From assembly GCF_021310995.1 (NCBI RefSeq), contig NZ_CP054150.1:1-64000 (forward strand): a DNA stretch of 64,000 bases, given 5' to 3'. The translations under genes were made by a program, and so were the position numbers. This stretch comes from Agrobacterium vaccinii (GTDB lineage Bacteria; Pseudomonadota; Alphaproteobacteria; Rhizobiales; Rhizobiaceae). Under the pieces are notes generated by a model. It worked only from the letters and a program-made list of their open reading frames with translations, did not search any database and was not told the origin of the DNA. This document shows, one piece after another, positions 58,171 to 64,000 of this stretch (positions are counted from its first letter, which is position 1; each line of letters opens with the position of its first letter).

Positions 58171-58183
58171 GCCTCAGTGAGGC
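58171..58183 (+). terminator. Weak hairpin after hutC
   Basis: GCCTC and GAGGC pair around a three-base loop and are followed by TCTTTTC. A second short hairpin, CTTTT with AAAAG, follows. The rest of the gap to exbB (58190-58351) shows nothing else I can assign. Confidence 0.4.
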
Positions 58184-58351
58184 TCTTTTCGTAAAAGAAG
58201 AGTTTACACCGCAGGTTTTAGCAATGTATTAGTTGCCAATCGCACTCAACTTTGTTAGCGGCTTTTCAAGAAGGCTGGCTTAGCCGAGGTTTGGGGTTGC
58301 TGGCTCTGGCCAAAGAAGATCGGCGCATTGTTACGGACATCCGGGAATATC

Positions 58352-59476
<1,125 letters not shown>

Positions 59477-59478
59477 TC

Positions 59479-59967
59479 ATGGCTGGCGGCATTCGTGAAA
59501 GCGGTGGAGACGAACTCTCCGAAAACCATGAGATCAACGTCACGCCTTTCATCGACGTGATGCTGGTATTGCTGATCATCTTCATGGTCGCGGCCCCGCT
59601 GGCGACGGTGGATGTGAATGTCGATCTGCCCGCCTCTTCGGCCAAGCCTGCGGAGCGCCCGGACGAGCCGCTGTATCTGACGGTCAAGGACGACCTGTCG
59701 CTCAATCTTGGCAATGACGCCGTGGCGCGCGAGGCGCTGACTGCAAGCCTCGATGCACGCACCGGCGGCAACAAGGATACCCGCATTTTCCTGCGGGCTG
59801 ACAAGGCTGTCGATTACGGGCATTTCATGGAAATCATGAACATGTTGCGCGATAGCGGTTATCTGAAGATCGCGCTGGTGGGACTTGAGAATGCTGCCGC
59901 CGCAACGCAGCCTGCACCGTCTGCTCCCGGTACGCCTGCACCCGCACCCGCTGGAGCCACGCCATGA
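59479..59967 (+). CDS. exbD: TonB-system subunit ExbD
   Basis: The 162-residue protein has one membrane helix (about 25-45) preceded by INVTPFIDVMLVLLIIFMV, which holds the proton-carrying Asp, and a periplasmic domain (about 60-145). The tail is an Ala/Pro-rich stretch. It overlaps tonB by four bases. Confidence 0.93.
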   Translation: MAGGIRESGGDELSENHEINVTPFIDVMLVLLIIFMVAAPLATVDVNVDLPASSAKPAERPDEPLYLTVKDDLSLNLGNDAVAREALTASLDARTGGNKDTRIFLRADKAVDYGHFMEIMNMLRDSGYLKIALVGLENAAAATQPAPSAPGTPAPAPAGATP

Positions 59968-60902
59968 GTGCCACGTCTTTTCCCCGTTCCGGACGCTCCC
60001 GGCTGGGAGAAGTGGCACTTTGGACGGCTGCCGGTCTGCTGACATTGTCCGTGCATGCGGGCGCTGCCTATTATCTTCTACAGGAGCAACCTGAGCCCGA
60101 TGCCGATGGTGGACCGCCAGCGGCGATCATGATCGAGCTCGCGGCCCTTCCCGAAGCTGTCGAAACCGAGGAGACGGTGGAGGCAAACGATATGGAAGAC
60201 GCGCAGGAGGTGCAAAGCGAGGTTCCTGAAAAGGTGGAAGAAGTCCCGCCAGAGGAGGCACCCCAGCCACAGCCACAGCCCGAACCCGTTGTCGAGGAAA
60301 CGCCGCCTGAACCGGAGCCGATGCCTGAACCGCCACAGGAAGTGACGGAGCCTCTGCCGCAAGAGGTGCCCGAACCGGTGGAAGAAATCGACCCCATTCA
60401 GCAAGAGCAGATGGCCGCCCTCGAAAATGTCGAGGTGCCGTTGCCTGTCATGCGTCCACCACCGGCTCCGGTCGAGAAAAAGGTGGAAAAGAAGAAAGAG
60501 CCTGAGAAGAAGAAGGTGGAACGCAAGCAGACAGCCGCACCGCAACCGTCGGCTGCGAAGGAAACCGCCAAGGTCGAGACGACGCAATCCAACCGCACGG
60601 CGGCCTCACGGACAAGTTCCGGTTTGTTTTCGTCTTCCATGACGCCAGCGAAATGGCAGTCAAGAGTCGTTGCTCAGATCAGACGCAAGAAGCCGCGAGA
60701 GCTCCCTGCTTCAGGTGTGAAAGTTTCCGTTTCTTTCAAGGTCAGCGAATCCGGGACTTTGAGCGGGGTCAGGCTACTTGGTTCAACCGGGGATGCATCA
60801 CTCGACCAGCAGATCGTAGCCTGGGTCGAGCGCGCTTCGCCGGTCGCCGAGCCACCGCCGGATGTGAACCGAAATGTGACGCTTCCCATCACAATCAAAT
60901 AG
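59964..60902 (+). CDS. tonB: TonB energy-transducing protein
   Basis: The 312-residue protein has an N-terminal membrane anchor (about 15-38, LWTAAGLLTLSVHAGAAYYL), a long Pro/Glu then Lys-rich periplasmic spacer (about 65-200) and the C-terminal TonB domain (about 225-312: WQSRVVAQIRRKKPRELPAS, then VSFKVSESGTLSGVRLL). It reaches outer-membrane receptors, in rhizobia mainly for iron siderophores or haem. No receptor gene is in the window. Confidence 0.92.
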   Translation: MSATSFPRSGRSRLGEVALWTAAGLLTLSVHAGAAYYLLQEQPEPDADGGPPAAIMIELAALPEAVETEETVEANDMEDAQEVQSEVPEKVEEVPPEEAPQPQPQPEPVVEETPPEPEPMPEPPQEVTEPLPQEVPEPVEEIDPIQQEQMAALENVEVPLPVMRPPPAPVEKKVEKKKEPEKKKVERKQTAAPQPSAAKETAKVETTQSNRTAASRTSSGLFSSSMTPAKWQSRVVAQIRRKKPRELPASGVKVSVSFKVSESGTLSGVRLLGSTGDASLDQQIVAWVERASPVAEPPPDVNRNVTLPITIK

Positions 60903-60988
60903 AACGTGCCGCGGTCGTCTAAAAAAGATTTCGCTTCGCTGCTGCGCGCGCTATGGCTGGATTTTACCCACCGCAGGTCAAGCCAGCC

Positions 60989-61978
60989 ATGAAATTCAGC
61001 ATTGCCCAGGCGGAAGAATTCGTTTCTTCCATTTTTGAAAAGAACGGCGTTTTGCCGGAGAATGCACGCTCCGTTGCGCGTGCGCTCATTGCGGCAGAAG
61101 CCGCAGGGCAGGGCGGTCACGGCATTCGCCGATTGTCCGCCTATATCAGCCAGTTACGCGTCGGCAAGATCGACGGTCAGGCGAAGCCCGTTGCATCGCA
61201 GCCGCGTCCTGCGGTTCTCAGCGTCGATGCCGGTCACGGCTACGCTTATCCGGCTATTGATATGGTCGTCGAGCGGCTGCCAGCCATCGCGCGCACTCAG
61301 GGCATCGCGCTGGGGGTCATCGGCAGATCACATCATGCCGGCGTGATGGCGTTGACGGTCGAGCGTTTTGCAGACCAGGGTCTTGTCGCCTTCATGGTTG
61401 CGAATGCACCGGCATCCATGGCGCCTTGGGGCGGAATAAAGCCGCTCTATGGCACCAACCCCATCGCATTTGCGGCACCGGTTGAAGGCGCTGACCCGCT
61501 CGTCATCGATCTGGCGCTCTCCAAGGTCGCACGGGGACGAATCATGGCGGCGCGGCAGAAGGGTGAGACGATACCCGATGATTGGGCGCTTGATGCCAGC
61601 GGGCGCCCGACGACCGACCCGGATGAAGCGATCAAGGGCACGATGTCGCCTGCGGGCGATGCCAAGGGTGCCGCCCTTGCCTTGATGGTGGAGGTCATGG
61701 CCGCAGGGCTGACCGGTGGCAATTTCGGTTTTCAGGCATCATCGCTGCTGGATGATACCGGGACTGCGCCGTCGCTTGGACATACCATCATCGCCATCGA
61801 CCCGACGATTGCGGGCGATCATATCTTTGCCAAGCGACTGGCCTTGATGGCAGCCGAGATCGAGGGACAGGAAAATGCGCGTTTGCCGGGGCGAAGAAGC
61901 CAGGGCATTCGCAAGCAGTCACTGGAATATGGCATCGTCATCGACGACGATATCATGGCCGAGATACGAACCCTGTGA
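60989..61978 (+). CDS. Ldh-family NAD(P)-dependent oxidoreductase
   Basis: A malate/lactate/ureidoglycolate dehydrogenase-type protein of 329 residues. The family motif appears as GQGGHGIRRLSAYI (catalytic His in the first helix region) and GRSHHAGVMA, with the nucleotide-binding segment LYGTNPIAFAAPVEG. Substrate cannot be read from sequence. ATG 60989 (MKFSIAQAEEF) fits the family; ATG 60953 would add 12 residues. Its TGA abuts the stop of phnN on the other strand (TGATCA). Confidence 0.85.
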   Translation: MKFSIAQAEEFVSSIFEKNGVLPENARSVARALIAAEAAGQGGHGIRRLSAYISQLRVGKIDGQAKPVASQPRPAVLSVDAGHGYAYPAIDMVVERLPAIARTQGIALGVIGRSHHAGVMALTVERFADQGLVAFMVANAPASMAPWGGIKPLYGTNPIAFAAPVEGADPLVIDLALSKVARGRIMAARQKGETIPDDWALDASGRPTTDPDEAIKGTMSPAGDAKGAALALMVEVMAAGLTGGNFGFQASSLLDDTGTAPSLGHTIIAIDPTIAGDHIFAKRLALMAAEIEGQENARLPGRRSQGIRKQSLEYGIVIDDDIMAEIRTL

Positions 61979-62578
61979 TCACCGCCGGGCGCTGATGTGG
62001 TGCTGAAGCAACTCGACGAAAGCGGTGCCCGCTGTCTCCAGCGCGCCGCTGTTGTCGATCGTGACGACATCGAAATCACCACGGACATCGAGTGAACTGC
62101 GTTGCAGCCTGCGAAGAATGTCGTCACGGCTTTCTCTACCGCGACCCTCAAGCCGCGCGGCCAAAACATCAGGGGTGGCGACGACATTGACGACTGTCAA
62201 GTTGGGAAAAACAGCCTTGAAATGTCCTAGCGCGGAGCGTGAACCGTTGGCGATGACGATGTTGCCTGCGGCAAGCTTGTTCTGCACCGATGCCGGAATA
62301 CCGTAACTGAGACCATGAGCCTGCCACGACACGCAGAGTTCGCCCTCCGCGAGACGACGCGCAAACGTCTCATCGCTGACAGCGTCATGATTTTCCCCTC
62401 CCGCATCGCTGTCCCGGGTGATGACGCGGCGCACGAAATGGACATCGTCGCGATCGCGAAACCGGCCTGCGGCGAAGTCCATAATCGTATCTTTCCCCGC
62501 GCCGCTTGGTCCCACGACCACGATCATCACGCCGGAGCGCGGAGAAAGACGAGTGGAAGTCGGGGCAGGGTCACTCAT
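61979..62578 (-). CDS. phnN: Ribose 1,5-bisphosphate phosphokinase PhnN
   Basis: PhnN turns ribose 1,5-bisphosphate into PRPP, the last step that recovers the sugar released during phosphonate breakdown. The 199-residue guanylate-kinase-fold protein has the P-loop VVVGPSGAGKDTIM (about 19-32) and a C-terminal VDRSGALET-like region. ATG 62578 overlaps the phnM stop by four bases; a longer frame from 62602 adds eight residues. It is the last gene of the visible phn unit. Confidence 0.9.
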   Translation of the reverse strand: MSDPAPTSTRLSPRSGVMIVVVGPSGAGKDTIMDFAAGRFRDRDDVHFVRRVITRDSDAGGENHDAVSDETFARRLAEGELCVSWQAHGLSYGIPASVQNKLAAGNIVIANGSRSALGHFKAVFPNLTVVNVVATPDVLAARLEGRGRESRDDILRRLQRSSLDVRGDFDVVTIDNSGALETAGTAFVELLQHHISARR

Positions 62579-63711
62579 GCCACGCGCCTGCCCTGTCGCC
62601 ACACGGAACGAACAACGGGCACGCCATCGTCCCGATGGACGCGCACGAGATCGGCTCGCAGACCGGGGGCGATGCGGCCACGATCGGCAAGCCCCACCGT
62701 ACGGGCCGGTGTCGCGGTCACCATGGAAAGCGCCCTTGGAAGGGTCATGCCTTCGACCTGATCCGCCAGAAGGAAAGGTGCATGAAGCAGACTGAATGGG
62801 ACATAATCGGACGACAGGACGTCGAGAACACCGATCTCGGCGAGATCTCGCGCGGCGATGTTGCCGGAATGGGATTTGCCCCGGACGATGTTCGGCGCAC
62901 CCATCAAAACACTCATGCCTGCACCGTGTGATGCCTTGGCGGCTTCGACGCTGGTGGGAAACTCGGCCAGCTTCACACCGTGACCGATGGCCTCATCGAC
63001 ATGCGCCAGCGTAGCATCGTCGTGACTGGCAATGGTTATGCCGCGTGCCAAGCACTGCGCGGAGAGGTAGTCGCGGTGCTTGGTGGAGTATTTTGTCGAC
63101 GCCGCGACGCGGCGATCCACGAACGCCTTGAAGACCTCGTCGCTGAGGCCACGTTTTTTTTGATAGAAAACGACATACTGATCCATGGTCTGGAATTGCC
63201 GTTGGCCCGGCGAATGGTCCATCAACGAAATCAGCTTGACCTGCGGATCGCTCTCGAAGTCTTCGAAATGATCCAGCACATCGGCAGACGCGACTTCACA
63301 GCGAAGATGCAGAAGATGATCGGCCCGCAGCCGATTTTCGCTCTGGGCCTGCTCTATGGCATCCGCCATGTCGCGCATCTCGCCACGGGCAAAGCCGCCA
63401 TCCTCATCCGAGCCAAGCCGAAGGCAATCGAAGACGGTGGTGATGCCTGACGATGCCACCTGCGCATCATGGGCCTGAATGGCTGCAATCTTGTTCCACG
63501 TCACACCGGGACGGGGAGAATAGTGTTGTTCGAGGTGGTCTGTATGGAGTTCCACCAGTCCGGCGATGAGGTAATCGCCTTCGAAGTCCTCGCCCATACG
63601 TGATGCGCCTTCGCTGATATCGGCAATCACGCCATCACGGATCAAAACCGAGCCTTGGATGATCTCGTCTTCTAGGACGATGCGGGCGTTGGAGAATACC
63701 TGTTCGGTCAT
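62575..63711 (-). CDS. phnM: Alpha-D-ribose 1-methylphosphonate 5-triphosphate diphosphatase PhnM
   Basis: PhnM removes pyrophosphate from the C-P lyase intermediate ribose 1-methylphosphonate 5-triphosphate. The 378-residue amidohydrolase has the metal-binding VELHTDHLEQHYSPRPG (about 52-68), the carboxylated-Lys or metal region and the ITIASHDDATLAHVDEAI (about 222-239) with His-Asp. It is linked by ATGA overlaps on both sides, DUF1045 before and phnN after. Confidence 0.92.
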   Translation of the reverse strand: MTEQVFSNARIVLEDEIIQGSVLIRDGVIADISEGASRMGEDFEGDYLIAGLVELHTDHLEQHYSPRPGVTWNKIAAIQAHDAQVASSGITTVFDCLRLGSDEDGGFARGEMRDMADAIEQAQSENRLRADHLLHLRCEVASADVLDHFEDFESDPQVKLISLMDHSPGQRQFQTMDQYVVFYQKKRGLSDEVFKAFVDRRVAASTKYSTKHRDYLSAQCLARGITIASHDDATLAHVDEAIGHGVKLAEFPTSVEAAKASHGAGMSVLMGAPNIVRGKSHSGNIAARDLAEIGVLDVLSSDYVPFSLLHAPFLLADQVEGMTLPRALSMVTATPARTVGLADRGRIAPGLRADLVRVHRDDGVPVVRSVWRQGRRVA

Positions 63712-64000
63712 GCTGTCGCTTCTTTCGTATCATCTGCGTTCGGCGCGGCAAGTGGCAACCACGTGTGAGCGATGAAGGGCTCGCCACGCGCCTTTTCAAT
63801 GAATAGACCAAGCCCGGAAATGGTGAGTGGACGATCTGTAAACTCGGAAAAAGTCATCGTCAGAACCGTCGACATATGGTCGCGCTCGACCTCATCCACC
63901 GGCCCGGTCAGCGTCATATGGAAACGAAAATCATCCATGACATGCGGATAGCCCCAGAGAGAGAGGTTCTGCCGCTGGCTTTCCGTGAGGTTTTGCGGCC
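63708..64000 (-). CDS. DUF1045 phosphonate-metabolism protein, 5' end beyond the window
   Basis: Partial gene. The frame runs without stop to the window edge, and the segment upstream of a possible internal ATG (63938) reads QNLSLWGYPHVMDDFRFHMT, which is conserved in DUF1045 (TIGR03223). So the true start lies outside. The visible FHMTLTG carries one of the two HxT motifs of a 2H phosphoesterase fold; the first lies beyond the window. In C-P lyase loci this protein accompanies phnM and phnN. The stop overlaps the phnM start. Confidence 0.82.
   Translation of the reverse strand, partial: PQNLTESQRQNLSLWGYPHVMDDFRFHMTLTGPVDEVERDHMSTVLTMTFSEFTDRPLTISGLGLFIEKARGEPFIAHTWLPLAAPNADDTKEATA

Overview
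The window is a stretch of alphaproteobacterial chromosome, almost certainly Rhizobiaceae and close to Agrobacterium/Allorhizobium/Rhizobium. The evidence is the protein families (rhizobial DnaA and sigma-54, Fur rather than a gamma-proteobacterial neighbourhood, ornithine-lipid genes olsB and olsA, a PraR-like regulator next to metK, DUF1150 beside a small heat-shock gene), the high-GC coding sequence, and Rhizobiales-type intergenic palindromes. About 70 genes are packed tightly. No rRNA, tRNA, CRISPR array, insertion sequence or prophage was seen.

Layout. 1-1.6 kb: dnaA, ending at a double hairpin. 1.7-3.7 kb: a lower-GC accessory patch with a DUF805 membrane protein and an ArsR regulator divergent from an SRPBCC/membrane gene pair across a 24-bp inverted repeat. 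3.7-8.3 kb: hemW-rdgB-rph on the minus strand, divergent from hrcA-grpE. 8.3-14.6 kb, minus strand: the envelope/nitrogen-PTS block lptC-lptA-lptB-rpoN-hpf-ptsN plus an alpha/beta hydrolase. A -24/-12 promoter-like sequence lies over the rpoN upstream region on the opposite strand. 14.8-21.6 kb, plus strand: sppA, ihfB, a LapA-domain protein, two RNA methyltransferases, lspA and a hybrid histidine kinase. 21.6-31.7 kb: olsB, mutS, glnD, murJ, trpS and a universal stress protein. 31.8-43.7 kb: nfu, tsaB, rimI, fur, olsA, miaB, phoH, ybeY, a CorC-type CBS protein, lnt, praR, metK and trmB.

43.7-48.7 kb: rbsK and rmuC (minus), then def-fmt-truA-arsC (plus). 48.7-53.4 kb: a 199-bp palindromic repeat, two tandem paralogous membrane proteins downstream of dapD-dapE, and a LOG-family protein. 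A second repeat (53266-53380) can fold as a three-way junction. 53.4-58.2 kb: nucleoside hydrolase, a small heat-shock gene whose leader looks like a ROSE RNA thermometer, DUF1150, a UPF0126 channel-like protein, a small secreted protein, a DUF1275 protein and a HutC-type regulator. 58.3-64 kb: exbB-exbD-tonB, an Ldh-family dehydrogenase, and the end of a phosphonate operon (DUF1045 gene cut by the window edge, phnM, phnN).

Functionally the region is mostly housekeeping: replication initiation, mismatch repair, heat shock (hrcA, grpE, hsp20), LPS transport, lipoprotein processing (lspA, lnt), lysine/peptidoglycan supply (dapD, dapE, murJ), nitrogen signalling (rpoN, ptsN, glnD), translation start (def, fmt) and tRNA/rRNA modification. 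I found no large undescribed system. The best leads are regulatory: the heat-shock leader, the sigma-54 site at rpoN, the ArsR cassette and the structured repeats. Several start codons were moved inward from the longest reading frame when a better ribosome binding site or family length supported it; each case is stated in its entry.
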